A stretch of 64,000 bases of DNA. It comes from Guptibacillus hwajinpoensis (lineage in GTDB: Bacteria > Bacillota > Bacilli > Bacillales > Guptibacillaceae). The notes beneath the pieces are model-generated. The model had not been told where the DNA came from, did not search any database, and was given only the letters and a program-made list of their open reading frames with translations. Shown here piece by piece: positions 16,363 to 26,126 of this stretch (positions are counted from its first letter, which is position 1; every line of letters begins with the position of its first letter). Where the stretch lies: contig NZ_JAIVAE010000003.1 of the NCBI RefSeq assembly GCF_020171785.1, positions 372,001 through 436,000 of the forward strand, read 5' to 3'. Both the position numbers and the translations under genes were made by a program.

Positions 16363-17881
16363 CGTGGTCCTCCTTGCTTACGGTAAGCAGCCGCTTCAAT
16401 TCAGCTTCCCAATCAAATGCACGCTGGTCGGAAACGTTGATTTGATCTCTACTACCTTTATATTCTTGAAGGTTTAGCCCACAATAATCACAGCAAGGTT
16501 CAATGATATGATTAGGTTCTCCAAACCTTTCTAATAAACCTTTTCTTCTACACTGTTTTTCTTCTAGCCAGCTTTTAAATCGAAACCATTTTATAAGCTT
16601 TGCTTTTCTGTGTCGTTCTATTGCAGTTAGAATTCTTGCTAAATTCATATCGACATCAAAAGATTGGATCACTCTTTCTTTGATCACTCCTAATCCTTCT
16701 AACTGATGAAGCAAATAGCGCCATGCTGTCTCAGTGTAGCCAAATCGATCTCCTTCACGCTCAAGGTGATGATTGGAGTAGGCTGATCCTTCTCTCCCAA
16801 CAAAGTCGAGTAAGACTTCTTTCACTTCATGTTCTTTTGGAAGCTCCGAATCAATAAAGGAAAGTGGTAAGAACTCATCTTCTTCTGTGTGTAAATGAAT
16901 CGCAATGGATGGTAATTGATCTCTTCCTGCTCTCCCTATTTCTTGCAAATAGCTTTCAATTGTAGATGGTGGGTGAAAATGAATCACAAATCGAATATTA
17001 CTTTTGTTAATCCCCATCCCAAAAGCATTCGTTGAACATATAATCGATAGCTCATCATTAAGAAACTGTTGTTGAATTAAGAGACGGTCCTCCTGTTCCA
17101 TTCCCGCATGATATGACGCACAATTTCTACCTTCACGACTCAATGCTTTCGCTAGTTTATCTGCCCAACTTCGACTTGAGAAATAAATGATACCTGGTCC
17201 TTTCAATTCAAGGGCGTATTCCTTAACTGCCTCGATCTTGGTTTCAAGAGAGGGAAATTTATCTAGCTTAATCGCTATATTAGGTCGATCCACGCTATGT
17301 ACATGAATGGCGGGGTCGCTCATATTTAGCTGGCGAAGAATATCACGGCGAACATCTTCCGTAGCTGTTGCGGTAAGAGCAAGGAGTGGTGGACGACCAA
17401 ACGCTTCACGAATAGCTCCGAGCTTCAGATAGTCCGTTCTAAAATCATGGCCCCATTGAGAAATGCAGTGAGCTTCATCTATAACCATTAATCCAACATC
17501 TAATTTTTTTAAGGCTTGATAAACATATTTATTTTGTAGAATTTCTGGGGAGACATAAATAAAGGAAAAAGTTGATAAATCCTTTAAAATACCTTTTCGC
17601 TTTTCAAAATCCAGAAATCCGTTTAACGCAATGACTCTTTTTTCACCTTGCGCTTTTAATTGCTGGACTTGATCCTCCATTAACGAAACTAATGGCGATA
17701 CGATAAGAATTGGAGAAATCCCCGCATATAATGGGAGTTGATAGCATAGTGATTTTCCAGCTCCAGTAGGGAGCATGGCGAAAACGTCTTTATTATTGAG
17801 TACATCCGTAATAATTTCTTCCTGGCCATAGCGAAATTCGCGGTAGCCAAAGTGCTGATATAATAAGTCTGATAACGACAT
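16343..17881 (-). CDS. recS: ATP-dependent DNA helicase RecQ family (RecS type)
   Basis: A superfamily 2 3'-5' DNA helicase of about 512 residues for recombination and fork repair. Walker A (PTGAGKS, ~42), DEAH box (~135), SAT-like ALTATAT, and the motif V/VI region (GMGINKSNIRFVIH ... QEIGRAGRD) are intact. The C-terminal cysteines (CRRKG...CCDYC) fit the RecQ zinc module. There is no HRDC domain, so it is the short RecS form rather than full-length RecQ. The start is ATG 17881 (MSLSDLLYQ), overlapping the ypbB stop as TAATG. Confidence 0.92.
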   Translation of the reverse strand: MSLSDLLYQHFGYREFRYGQEEIITDVLNNKDVFAMLPTGAGKSLCYQLPLYAGISPILIVSPLVSLMEDQVQQLKAQGEKRVIALNGFLDFEKRKGILKDLSTFSFIYVSPEILQNKYVYQALKKLDVGLMVIDEAHCISQWGHDFRTDYLKLGAIREAFGRPPLLALTATATEDVRRDILRQLNMSDPAIHVHSVDRPNIAIKLDKFPSLETKIEAVKEYALELKGPGIIYFSSRSWADKLAKALSREGRNCASYHAGMEQEDRLLIQQQFLNDELSIICSTNAFGMGINKSNIRFVIHFHPPSTIESYLQEIGRAGRDQLPSIAIHLHTEEDEFLPLSFIDSELPKEHEVKEVLLDFVGREGSAYSNHHLEREGDRFGYTETAWRYLLHQLEGLGVIKERVIQSFDVDMNLARILTAIERHRKAKLIKWFRFKSWLEEKQCRRKGLLERFGEPNHIIEPCCDYCGLNLQEYKGSRDQINVSDQRAFDWEAELKRLLTVSKEDHGEESTG

Positions 17882-18930
17882 TAAATCCCTTCTTTGCAAA
17901 GAGTTAATCGAATTTCAAAATAGGAATATTGATCGTTCATATAGTCCTTAATTAATTTTAATCGCTGACTGTTGATTTCCTTACTAGCTAACTTGATTTC
18001 TAATTGTGCCTTTGGATCTACAAATGGACTTATTGAAAATTCCGGAACATTTATCGCAATCTCGACTAAATGATCCTCAATTGTACTTCGCTTGAGCCTT
18101 CGAGTATGGGCAATTTCTTCAATCGTCATTCCGTCTTCAAGAAGTTTATAAGTTTGCTTTGTAGATAAAGTTAGTGGCAACTGGCCGCTTGTTCCCTCTA
18201 TCATTGAAGCAAGAATCGGGTATTGCGCTGCATTATGCTGAACCTGGAAGAGTAAACCATGAATGACACCTTGAAAACAGATCATTGCTTCTTCATAACT
18301 TATCTTGTGCACATCCGCTAGTTGATGAACGGTCAACCCCGTTCTCCCTTCGCCACTTAGCCTCATAATAAAAAAAGAAGCATGGGGATCTGGTAGTTTT
18401 TGAAGGTGCGATCGAATCTCCTGAAACAGTTCTTCTGCGAGAAGTACTCTCTTTTCTTTCTTGACTGGAAAATGCTTTTTCACCCAATTTTGTATTGCTT
18501 CATCTTTACTAATTGGGTAAAAATTCATGTTGCCATGGATTGAATAAGAAAGGCTTTGCATGAATAAACTAAGCCGCTGCCAAAATAATTCACTTACTTG
18601 ATGGTACTGCCAACCCGCTAAATAATTCGGTATCGGTTTCGTGACTAAAAAGGCACTTAAAGCATCTTTTCCGCCTGAAGTGATTTGATATCCTTCGTGT
18701 TGATTTGGTTGAATCAACTGCGCCTCAAGTAATGCGAAAACGTGCTGTTCAAGTTTTGAACGTTTTAACTTCTTTAAAATCCCAAAGAAACTCCCTACTT
18801 TAAAAAGCTTCCCATCTTGTATCGTTTGAGACGATTTCTTTCCAGTTAGAAGATGGTATACGGCAGATAGTGAACGTTCTCCCTTAAACCGGTCAAAAAT
18901 ATATAATAGCACACCGTCGAAATATTCCAT
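17881..18930 (-). CDS. ypbB: Helix-turn-helix protein YpbB
   Basis: A ~349-residue protein with a C-terminal helix-turn-helix of the RQC-associated type (TYKLLEDGMTIEEIAHTRRLKRSTIEDHL, split motif TIEEIAHTRRLKRSTIEDHL). In Bacillaceae it is always next to recS and is thought to work with the helicase; direct data are few. The start is ATG 18930 (MEYFDGVLL) with GGTGG upstream; this matches the ~352-residue B. subtilis protein, while the longer reading adds 26 residues without a ribosome site. Confidence 0.87.
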   Translation of the reverse strand: MEYFDGVLLYIFDRFKGERSLSAVYHLLTGKKSSQTIQDGKLFKVGSFFGILKKLKRSKLEQHVFALLEAQLIQPNQHEGYQITSGGKDALSAFLVTKPIPNYLAGWQYHQVSELFWQRLSLFMQSLSYSIHGNMNFYPISKDEAIQNWVKKHFPVKKEKRVLLAEELFQEIRSHLQKLPDPHASFFIMRLSGEGRTGLTVHQLADVHKISYEEAMICFQGVIHGLLFQVQHNAAQYPILASMIEGTSGQLPLTLSTKQTYKLLEDGMTIEEIAHTRRLKRSTIEDHLVEIAINVPEFSISPFVDPKAQLEIKLASKEINSQRLKLIKDYMNDQYSYFEIRLTLCKEGI

Positions 18931-19142
18931 AAATCCACCACCTATTTCCTTCTCCATTATTGTATCAAATTTTTTCAACTGTTTACTTATTTTAAAACCG
19001 GGTAACATTCATTTAGATGCTAATAAAAGGATTAAACTATTGAAAAGTCAAGGCATCACCTTTACAATAAGATTATTAAAAACTTTCATTTACGAATAAA
19101 AGGACGATGAAAGGCATATAGAAGTATTGAATAGGAGGTTAA

Positions 19143-19394
<252 letters not shown>

Positions 19395-19402
19395 GTCCCA
19401 TT

Positions 19403-19436
19403 AAAAATCCCTGATTTTTTAAATCAGGGATTTTTT
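19403..19436 (+). terminator. Terminator after fer
   Basis: Inverted repeat AAAAATCCCTGAT / ATCAGGGATTTTT with a short AT-rich loop and a six-U tail on the plus strand, nine bases after the fer stop. Confidence 0.8.
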
Positions 19437-19554
19437 ATTATTTTTTAAAAAGAAATGTTATTGTTCAAATTGACACTTTAGTGCTTTCATGGTAAAAAGT
19501 AAGGTATTGAGTTTTCTAAAAAATGAGAAGAGATAGACAAAGGGAGTGGAGAAG

Positions 19555-21135
19555 TTGGCTTACGTTCTAGTAACTGATGGTATTAAGGAAGATGGTTTAC
19601 AGCCGCTGTTAAATGAAAGCACGCTCACATGTGACATTGGATCTTTAAATGATTTCAGTGATCGTCTCAATCAGTATGAAGCTTTGCTTGTAAGAAGCGC
19701 TACAAAAGTAACTGCAGAAGTGCTTGATCAAATGCCTGCATTACGTATTGTTGCAAGAGCCGGTGTTGGAGTAGATAACATTGATATTGATGCTGCCACA
19801 AAGCGAGGCGTTATTGTCGTCAATGCTCCAGATGGCAATACGATTTCCACGACAGAACATACTTTTGCAATGATGGCTTCTCTAGCCCGAAACATTCCTC
19901 AGGGAACATCCTCTTTAAAAAGTGGCAAATGGATGAGAAAACAATATGTCGGAACCGAACTTAATGGAAAAACACTTGGGATTGTTGGTATGGGACGTAT
20001 TGGTACTGAACTTTCCAGAAGAGCTAGAGCCTTTGGGATGGATGTGGTCGTTTTCGATCCTTTCTTAACGAACGATCGAGCTGAAAAATTAGATGTTCAG
20101 TCTGTTGAATTTAATCACTTGCTAGCAACTGCAGATATTATTACCGTTCACACACCACTAACTGAAAAAACACGCGGTCTTTTAAACGAAGAAACGCTCG
20201 CGAAAACTAAAAAAGGCGTTTTCTTAATAAACTGTGCTCGTGGTGGCATTATTGATGAGGAGGCACTTATCCCATACCTTGATTCAGGACATATTGGCGG
20301 CGTAGCACTTGACGTTTTTGTAGCAGAGCCTCCAGAGGAGGATCATCCACTCCTTCGTTATGATCAAGTGATTGCCACCCCACACCTTGGCGCTTCTACG
20401 AAAGAAGCGCAGCTTAACGTCGCTGCTCAAGTAGCAGAAGAAGTCCTTCATTTTCTAAAAGAAAAACCAATTCGAAATGCAATCAACTTACCTGGTTTTT
20501 CAAAGGAAGAATATGAAAAGATTAAACCTTATTATGAACTTACGCGTAAAATGGGTAGCATTCTTTCCCAATGTATGAAATCAGCTGCGAATTTAGTTGA
20601 CGTAACGTATGCAGGTAAGTTGACTGAGTTGGACACCGCTATCTTAACAAGAAACTTGATGGCTTCTTTCCTAAAATCAAGACTAGATACCACTGTAAAT
20701 GAAGTAAATGCACCTTCGATTGCGAGAGAAAGAGGCATTACTTACGGGGAAAAGCATAGTTCTGAAACACATGGATACTCCAATCTTATTTCAGTTTCGG
20801 TACAAGGAGACAAAGAAGCCTTCTCCCTTCAAGGTACTTACATTAAAGAATATGGTGATCGAATCACACAATTAAACGGGTTCGATATCGATTTCCATCC
20901 TCAGGGCCATCTTCTCTACATACAACATAACGATCGTCCAGGCGTTATTGGTAATGTAGGAAAAGTACTTGGTGAACACCGCATTAACATTGCCACGATG
21001 CAAGTTGGTAGAAAAACAGCTGGGGGCGAAGCGATTATGATGTTATCATTTGATGCGCCATTGCCTAAAAATATAGAAGAAACATTAGAAGATGTTCAAG
21101 ATATCGTGAAAGTTGAGCAAATTGGTGGTGTTTAA
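19555..21135 (+). CDS. serA: D-3-phosphoglycerate dehydrogenase
   Basis: First enzyme of serine synthesis: oxidises 3-phosphoglycerate to 3-phosphohydroxypyruvate with NAD. It has the substrate domain, the NAD fold (GIVGMGRIGTELSRRA, ~144), catalytic Arg/Glu/His segments (NCARGG, EPPEE, ATPHLGAST), an intervening regulatory domain, and a C-terminal ACT domain (~450-526) for serine feedback. I place the start at TTG 19555 (MAYVLVTDG), eight bases after AGGGAG. A GTG nine bases earlier falls inside the ribosome site. The full length of about 526 residues is normal for Bacillus SerA. Confidence 0.94.
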   Translation: MAYVLVTDGIKEDGLQPLLNESTLTCDIGSLNDFSDRLNQYEALLVRSATKVTAEVLDQMPALRIVARAGVGVDNIDIDAATKRGVIVVNAPDGNTISTTEHTFAMMASLARNIPQGTSSLKSGKWMRKQYVGTELNGKTLGIVGMGRIGTELSRRARAFGMDVVVFDPFLTNDRAEKLDVQSVEFNHLLATADIITVHTPLTEKTRGLLNEETLAKTKKGVFLINCARGGIIDEEALIPYLDSGHIGGVALDVFVAEPPEEDHPLLRYDQVIATPHLGASTKEAQLNVAAQVAEEVLHFLKEKPIRNAINLPGFSKEEYEKIKPYYELTRKMGSILSQCMKSAANLVDVTYAGKLTELDTAILTRNLMASFLKSRLDTTVNEVNAPSIARERGITYGEKHSSETHGYSNLISVSVQGDKEAFSLQGTYIKEYGDRITQLNGFDIDFHPQGHLLYIQHNDRPGVIGNVGKVLGEHRINIATMQVGRKTAGGEAIMMLSFDAPLPKNIEETLEDVQDIVKVEQIGGV

Positions 21136-21139
21136 ACAT

Positions 21140-21179
21140 AAAAAAGGAACGAGAGTATTTTGCTCTCGTTCCTTTTTTT
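21140..21179. terminator. Bidirectional terminator between serA and hisJ-like gene
   Basis: Perfect 16-bp arms (AAAAAAGGAACGAGAG / CTCTCGTTCCTTTTTT) with a seven-base loop and U runs both ways. The stop codon of the convergent gene (21180-21178) touches the end of one arm. Confidence 0.87.
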
Positions 21180-21987
21180 ATAAATTAATTGGTTTACGCT
21201 CTCCATTTTCAAATGTCATCAGTTTTGAATAGCCGACGGATTTGGCAAGAGCTACAGCTTGATCATAATCTGCACCTACGTCTGTAGGTACGTGAGCATC
21301 CGAAGAAAGAACGATAGGGATGTCCTTTTCATAGCACATTTTTAGAAGCTCTGGATCTGGATAGAGCTCACCTACCGGCTTTCTTAAACCTGCTGTACTT
21401 ATTTCAACACATGTTTTTGATTGAGATAAAGCGTTCGTGGCCCGATCATATTGTTCAAGTAGAAAGTCATGACTTTCAGGTTTATATTTAAAGATTTTTA
21501 CTAGGTCGAGATGTCCGACAATATCAAATAAATTGGATTCAGCTAGCGTAACGACTTGATCAAAGTATTTACGATAGACGGTGTTAATATCTCTTTCGTC
21601 CCAAAGATGACGATATTCCGCTAAATCAATTCCAAAGTCCTCTACCCAATGAATCGATCCGATCACGTAATCAAACTGATAACGAGAAATAAATTCTTTC
21701 ATCTCTTGATGTTTTCCGGGGGTGTAGTCCATCTCAATTGACATCTTAACGTCCATCCCCTTCTCTTCTGCTTGTTGAAAGAGATGAACATAGTCCTCCA
21801 TGTTATACCACCTGCGTTCATTGACCCATGGATTACTTAATATGTTCTGCGTTTCATAAAAATGATAAGCATGCTCAGAGATACCAAAATGACTCACATT
21901 TTTTCGCTTTGCTTCTTCAACGAACTGAGATAAATAATCAAGAGTTAACGTTCCTTTTTCAAGGTGATTGTGATAATCCGTGTACAT
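21178..21987 (-). CDS. PHP-domain histidinol-phosphatase family protein (HisJ/YtvP-like)
   Basis: A 269-residue PHP-superfamily phosphatase. Metal-binding residues appear in YHNHLE (residues 5-10), SEHAYH (~38), EMDYTP (~86), GSIHWVED (~112), GHLDLVK (~160) and SSDAHV (~235), in the order seen in HisJ. These enzymes cleave histidinol phosphate in histidine synthesis; some act on other phosphates. No his genes are near, so the substrate is assigned by family only. ATG 21987 has AAGGAGC upstream. Confidence 0.83.
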   Translation of the reverse strand: MYTDYHNHLEKGTLTLDYLSQFVEEAKRKNVSHFGISEHAYHFYETQNILSNPWVNERRWYNMEDYVHLFQQAEEKGMDVKMSIEMDYTPGKHQEMKEFISRYQFDYVIGSIHWVEDFGIDLAEYRHLWDERDINTVYRKYFDQVVTLAESNLFDIVGHLDLVKIFKYKPESHDFLLEQYDRATNALSQSKTCVEISTAGLRKPVGELYPDPELLKMCYEKDIPIVLSSDAHVPTDVGADYDQAVALAKSVGYSKLMTFENGERKPINL

Positions 21988-22104
21988 AGCTACAGCTCCT
22001 TTTATCGAACTAGTTTGACACTTCCCATCATTATTGTAACGTATTAACGAGACGAAAGGATACCTCTATCGCTTTCTTTTCTATCAATCATTCTTTACTT
22101 CACC

Positions 22105-22137
22105 GAAAAAAGCCTCCGAATAATTACGGAAGCTTCT
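22105..22137 (-). terminator. Terminator after resE
   Basis: Imperfect hairpin (AAGC-TCCG / CGGA-GCTT with a loop of about eight bases) followed on the minus strand by six U. It lies 50 bases after the resE stop. Confidence 0.65.
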
Positions 22138-22184
22138 TTGATTTACATCAATTCGACAATATGTGAGCGGTGCCTGTCACTCAA

Positions 22185-23972
22185 TCACTCAATCTTCTCT
22201 GGAATAAAGAAGGAGAATGTCGTGCCCTCTCCACTTTTGCTGTGGACGGAAATGTGACCCAGATGCGATTCTACAATGTTGCGAGCAATCGCAAGACCAA
22301 GACCTGTACCTGATCTTCCTCTTGTACGGGCTTTATCTGCTTTATAGAAGCGTTCAAATACGAACGGAAGATCATCCTCTGGAATCCCTGATCCTGTGTC
22401 TGTAACATCAAATTGCACACCTTTTTCAAGTGAAGTGATCAGTAAGCTCACTTCACCTCCACCAGGGGTATGTCTAACTGCATTATCCAATAAATTGGTT
22501 AATACTTGTTCGATTCTATCCGGGTCAATCATCAACATTCGATCTTGATTTGATACATGGAATTTTAAGTTCACTTCTCGATCTCGGGCAAGACCAGAAA
22601 ACTTCCTTAAAATCCTCTGACCAAAGTCTTGCAAATGAATACTGCTGTAGTGTAATTCATTGTGACCAGCTTCCATTCTTGCAAGATCAAGCAGTTCGTT
22701 CACGAGCCTGCCCATTCTTAGAGACTCGTCATAAATAATTTGAGCTACTTCCTTCTTCTCTTCATCACTGCTCGCAATGTCATCCACAATCGCCTCACTA
22801 TACCCTTGCAACATTGCAATTGGTGTTCGTAGCTCATGTGACACATTCGCAATAAAATCTTTTCTTAATTTATCAAGCCGACGTTCTTCTGTCATATCTC
22901 GGAATACGGCAACTGCACCACGAATAGTAGACTGATTATATAGTGGAGTCATGACAACGACCCAACTTCTTCCTTGCAACTCCACTTCAGTTAGCTGTTC
23001 CCGCTCAAGCATAACGACCAAACTGAACAATTCGTTAATATCTTCTGGCACTTCTTTTTCGGGATCTTCTTCCATCCCCTGTTCGTAGTACCACGCTTTT
23101 AGAAATCGCTCAGCAGGGGGGTTCGTACTTAATATCGCCCCAGTTTTATCAAACGTTATGACGCCATCAGCCATGCTGCTCAATATACTGGAAAGCTGTT
23201 CCTTTTCCTGATTTAAAGCGGTAACATAGTTATTTAATTGTCTGCCCATCCGATTAAAAGCGACAGAGAGTTCTCCGATTTCATCATGAGTAACCATCGG
23301 TACTTTTGTATCGAATTTCCCTTTCGCAACCTGTGTAGCAGCTTCTCTCATCTTCAATAATGGGGCAGTGATGCGAGTTGATAAGAAAAATGCAAAAATG
23401 GTGGTTAAAACTATGGCAATTCCAGCAGCTATGTAGATTAAATTTCGGGCTTGACTGGTTGTCTTCGCAATCACATCAAGCGATTGATATAGAAATACCG
23501 CGCTATCATTTTCGCCATCAACTTCCATAGGTACTCCAACGATTAGTAGCTCATTATGTGACTCTGGATTAAGATTTGTTTCAAAATCACCTTGTTTTAC
23601 AACCGTCTCTCTCTCAGTAAAAACGCCATTAAGAATTGGATCATCTTTAAAAACTTCCAATGGTAATTGCGGTAAACCGTGTGAGTTTGGTGAATACCAT
23701 AACTCTCCGCTTTCTTCTTTATCAATGATCATTACCCCTGTCGGGTAAAAGTCTGTGATTTCCCAGGCAGTTTCAAGCGCTTGATCTCGATCATCATATC
23801 GCTCGATAACAGAAGCCACTTTATTTGCTAGTCGCTCCATCTGTTCGGCTTCTTTTTCCACATGAAAATCCTCAAAAAACTGAAGTAATAAAATGGTTAA
23901 GATCGATAATACAAATGCAACTAACAGGATAATAGTAAGCCAAAGCTTACCTACAACACTTCTCCAAATCAT
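22185..23972 (-). CDS. resE: Sensor histidine kinase ResE
   Basis: A 595-residue membrane sensor kinase, partner of ResD in control of respiration and anaerobic genes. It has two transmembrane segments (~10-32 and ~178-198) flanking an extracytoplasmic loop, a HAMP domain (~199-250), a PAS domain (~258-365), a HisKA domain with phospho-acceptor His379 in [10 protein letters not shown], and an HATPase domain with N, G1 and G2 boxes ([28 protein letters not shown]). The ATG overlaps the resD stop (TAATG). It is intact and typical. Confidence 0.94.
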   Translation of the reverse strand: MIWRSVVGKLWLTIILLVAFVLSILTILLLQFFEDFHVEKEAEQMERLANKVASVIERYDDRDQALETAWEITDFYPTGVMIIDKEESGELWYSPNSHGLPQLPLEVFKDDPILNGVFTERETVVKQGDFETNLNPESHNELLIVGVPMEVDGENDSAVFLYQSLDVIAKTTSQARNLIYIAAGIAIVLTTIFAFFLSTRITAPLLKMREAATQVAKGKFDTKVPMVTHDEIGELSVAFNRMGRQLNNYVTALNQEKEQLSSILSSMADGVITFDKTGAILSTNPPAERFLKAWYYEQGMEEDPEKEVPEDINELFSLVVMLEREQLTEVELQGRSWVVVMTPLYNQSTIRGAVAVFRDMTEERRLDKLRKDFIANVSHELRTPIAMLQGYSEAIVDDIASSDEEKKEVAQIIYDESLRMGRLVNELLDLARMEAGHNELHYSSIHLQDFGQRILRKFSGLARDREVNLKFHVSNQDRMLMIDPDRIEQVLTNLLDNAVRHTPGGGEVSLLITSLEKGVQFDVTDTGSGIPEDDLPFVFERFYKADKARTRGRSGTGLGLAIARNIVESHLGHISVHSKSGEGTTFSFFIPEKIE

Positions 23973-24688
23973 TACTCTTTAACAGCCTCAAACTTATACC
24001 CTACACCCCAAACTGTTGAAATCATTGCAGCAGCTTTTGGAGAAACTTTATTCAACTTTTCTCTAAGTCGTTTCACATGAGTGTCAACAGTACGAAGATC
24101 ACCAAAAAATTCGTAATTCCATACATCTTTCAACAGTTCTTCACGAGAGAATACTTTGTCAGGCGCTTTTGCAAGATAATACAAAAGCTCATACTCTTTG
24201 GGTGTTAAATTAATAATTTGTTCCTCAGCTAGGACACGATGTGCATCATGATCAATGGTTAAGTGCGGAAATACGATTACATTTTTTGTGGTTGTTTCTG
24301 TTTGTAGAAATTTTGTCGTTGATGACCTTCTAAGCAATGCCTTCACGCGGAGAACGACTTCCCTCGGACTAAATGGCTTCGTAATATAGTCATCTGCGCC
24401 AACTTCAAATCCTTGAACTCGATTGGCTTCTTCACCTTTTGCCGTCAACATAATAACAGGCGTCGCTTTTTGCTCACGCATTTGCTGACAGACTTCTATT
24501 CCGTCCATTCCCGGAAGCATCAGATCAAGCAAAATGAGATCAAATTCATCTTCGATGGCCATTTCAAGTGCTTGTTCTCCGTTTTCCGCTTCTTCAATTT
24601 CATAGTTTTCTCTTTCAAGATACATACGTAGCAACTTTCGAATACGCTCTTCATCATCTACAACTAAAATTCGTGCGTCTTTTTCCAA
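23972..24688 (-). CDS. resD: Response regulator ResD
   Basis: An OmpR/PhoB-type activator of respiratory genes. The receiver domain (~1-120) has the phosphorylation site Asp55 in [10 protein letters not shown] and Lys in KPFSPRE. A C-terminal winged helix (~140-238, ending VWGVGYKFE) binds DNA. I prefer TTG 24688 ([10 protein letters not shown]), eight bases after GGGAGG. The upstream in-frame ATG would put the ribosome site inside the gene. A terminator lies between resC and resD, so resDE has its own promoter as in B. subtilis. Confidence 0.95.
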   Translation of the reverse strand: MEKDARILVVDDEERIRKLLRMYLERENYEIEEAENGEQALEMAIEDEFDLILLDLMLPGMDGIEVCQQMREQKATPVIMLTAKGEEANRVQGFEVGADDYITKPFSPREVVLRVKALLRRSSTTKFLQTETTTKNVIVFPHLTIDHDAHRVLAEEQIINLTPKEYELLYYLAKAPDKVFSREELLKDVWNYEFFGDLRTVDTHVKRLREKLNKVSPKAAAMISTVWGVGYKFEAVKE

Positions 24689-24861
24689 GAAGATTACCTC
24701 CCACATGAGCTCATGCGTTCTATTCTATCATGTATTTAGCTTTACAGACCAGTAAAGGAAGTCCATTTGCGATATATCATAGAATCTATGTATTCATAAT
24801 AAGTCTTCCCTTTAGCATGTTCTACCTTTTGAACAAATAAACAAACTACCCTACCTTATAA

Positions 24862-24890
24862 GAAAACCTTCACTATGCGTGAAGGTTTTC
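24862..24890 (-). terminator. Terminator between resC and resD
   Basis: Perfect 12-bp arms GAAAACCTTCAC / GTGAAGGTTTTC with a five-base loop, located between the resD start and the resC stop. On the minus strand a transcript leaving resC passes the resC stop at 24895 and then this hairpin, which ends in UUUUC, so it should attenuate resABC transcription before resDE. Confidence 0.7.
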
Positions 24891-24894
24891 TTTG

Positions 24895-26094
24895 TTATGC
24901 ATAAGAATGAAGCCCAGAAATAACAAGGTTTACAACTACGAGGTTTAGCATGATGATGACAAAACCTACTACTGCTAGCCATGCTGACTTCTCACCTTGC
25001 CAGCCTCTTGAAAGACGTAGATGGAGATACGCCGCATAAAAGAGGAATGTTACAAGCGCCCACACCTCTTTAGGGTCCCACCCCCAGAACCTCGTCCAGG
25101 CAGCCTGAGCCCAGATCATCGCGAAGATTAGAGCTCCAAGCGTGAAAACCGGAAATCCAATCGCAACTGCTCGATATTGAATTTCATCTACTAGTTCTTC
25201 ATTAACATTTTTGAGGGCAGGTTGAATTGCAGCACCAATTCGCTTACGTAAAACCAACCTAATTAGACCATATAGGACCAGGCCTCCTACTATTGACCAG
25301 ATGAGCGTATTTAGCTTATGAGCAGCCTTCTCTCCTTTCATCCAGCTAGGAGCTTCAAAAAGAGGCCCAAATTCATTCCCACTAACATATTGCCCATCAG
25401 TTGGACCAGCTAGTGCTGGTAACGTATAGTCTACTGTAACCTGTTGTTCATTCTGATCAACAAATTGATAAGTAGATGAATAGCCTGCAGCTTCGAATCC
25501 AAGTGAAAGGATAACAAAGGCAATCGTACTTATTAAAGAATACATCACAAATTCAAGCCAAAAAGTAGACTTGCTTGCTTTCTTCTGATTTACAGTTTTA
25601 ACAAGATAAACAAGGCCAGCAGCAAAACTAATGGCTAATATCCCTTCGCCGAGTGCAGCCGTCGTTACATGAATTTTAAGCCAGTTACTTTGTAGAGCTG
25701 GAATAAGCGGCTGAATGTCGGATGGAAACACACTTGCATAAGCGATAACAATAATGGCTACCGGCATTGCAAAAACCCCGATAACATTACTTCGATAGAT
25801 CAGATATATAATCAAGAAAGCGAAGACCATCGCCATCCCGAAGAACGTTGTAAATTCAAATAAGTTACTAACAGGCGCATGCCCTGCTGCAATCCATCTT
25901 GTAATAAAATAGCTCAGTTGAAAAAGAAAACCAACCGTTGAAAGAATAAATCCCCACATTCCCCATTTTTTTGCATGAGATTCCTCATCTGACTTTCGCC
26001 ATTTCCTCCCGAATAGAGAAATAGCAAAAACGATACTCGCTGCAAAGTAGATAAAGAAAGCGACATAAAGCAAGTTACTGCTTAATTGAGCCAT
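24895..26094 (-). CDS. resC: Cytochrome c biogenesis protein ResC (CcsA/CcsB family)
   Basis: A 399-residue polytopic membrane protein that, with ResB, carries heme across the membrane and attaches it to apocytochromes c (system II). The heme-handling WWD-type motif WGWDPKEVWALVTF is near residue 345, with conserved histidines in loops before and after it. About eight transmembrane segments are apparent. It follows resB by 32 bases in the resABC transcript. Confidence 0.94.
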   Translation of the reverse strand: MAQLSSNLLYVAFFIYFAASIVFAISLFGRKWRKSDEESHAKKWGMWGFILSTVGFLFQLSYFITRWIAAGHAPVSNLFEFTTFFGMAMVFAFLIIYLIYRSNVIGVFAMPVAIIVIAYASVFPSDIQPLIPALQSNWLKIHVTTAALGEGILAISFAAGLVYLVKTVNQKKASKSTFWLEFVMYSLISTIAFVILSLGFEAAGYSSTYQFVDQNEQQVTVDYTLPALAGPTDGQYVSGNEFGPLFEAPSWMKGEKAAHKLNTLIWSIVGGLVLYGLIRLVLRKRIGAAIQPALKNVNEELVDEIQYRAVAIGFPVFTLGALIFAMIWAQAAWTRFWGWDPKEVWALVTFLFYAAYLHLRLSRGWQGEKSAWLAVVGFVIIMLNLVVVNLVISGLHSYA

Positions 26095-26126
26095 CTTATC
26101 TTGCCTCCCTTCGTGGTGCTAACAAT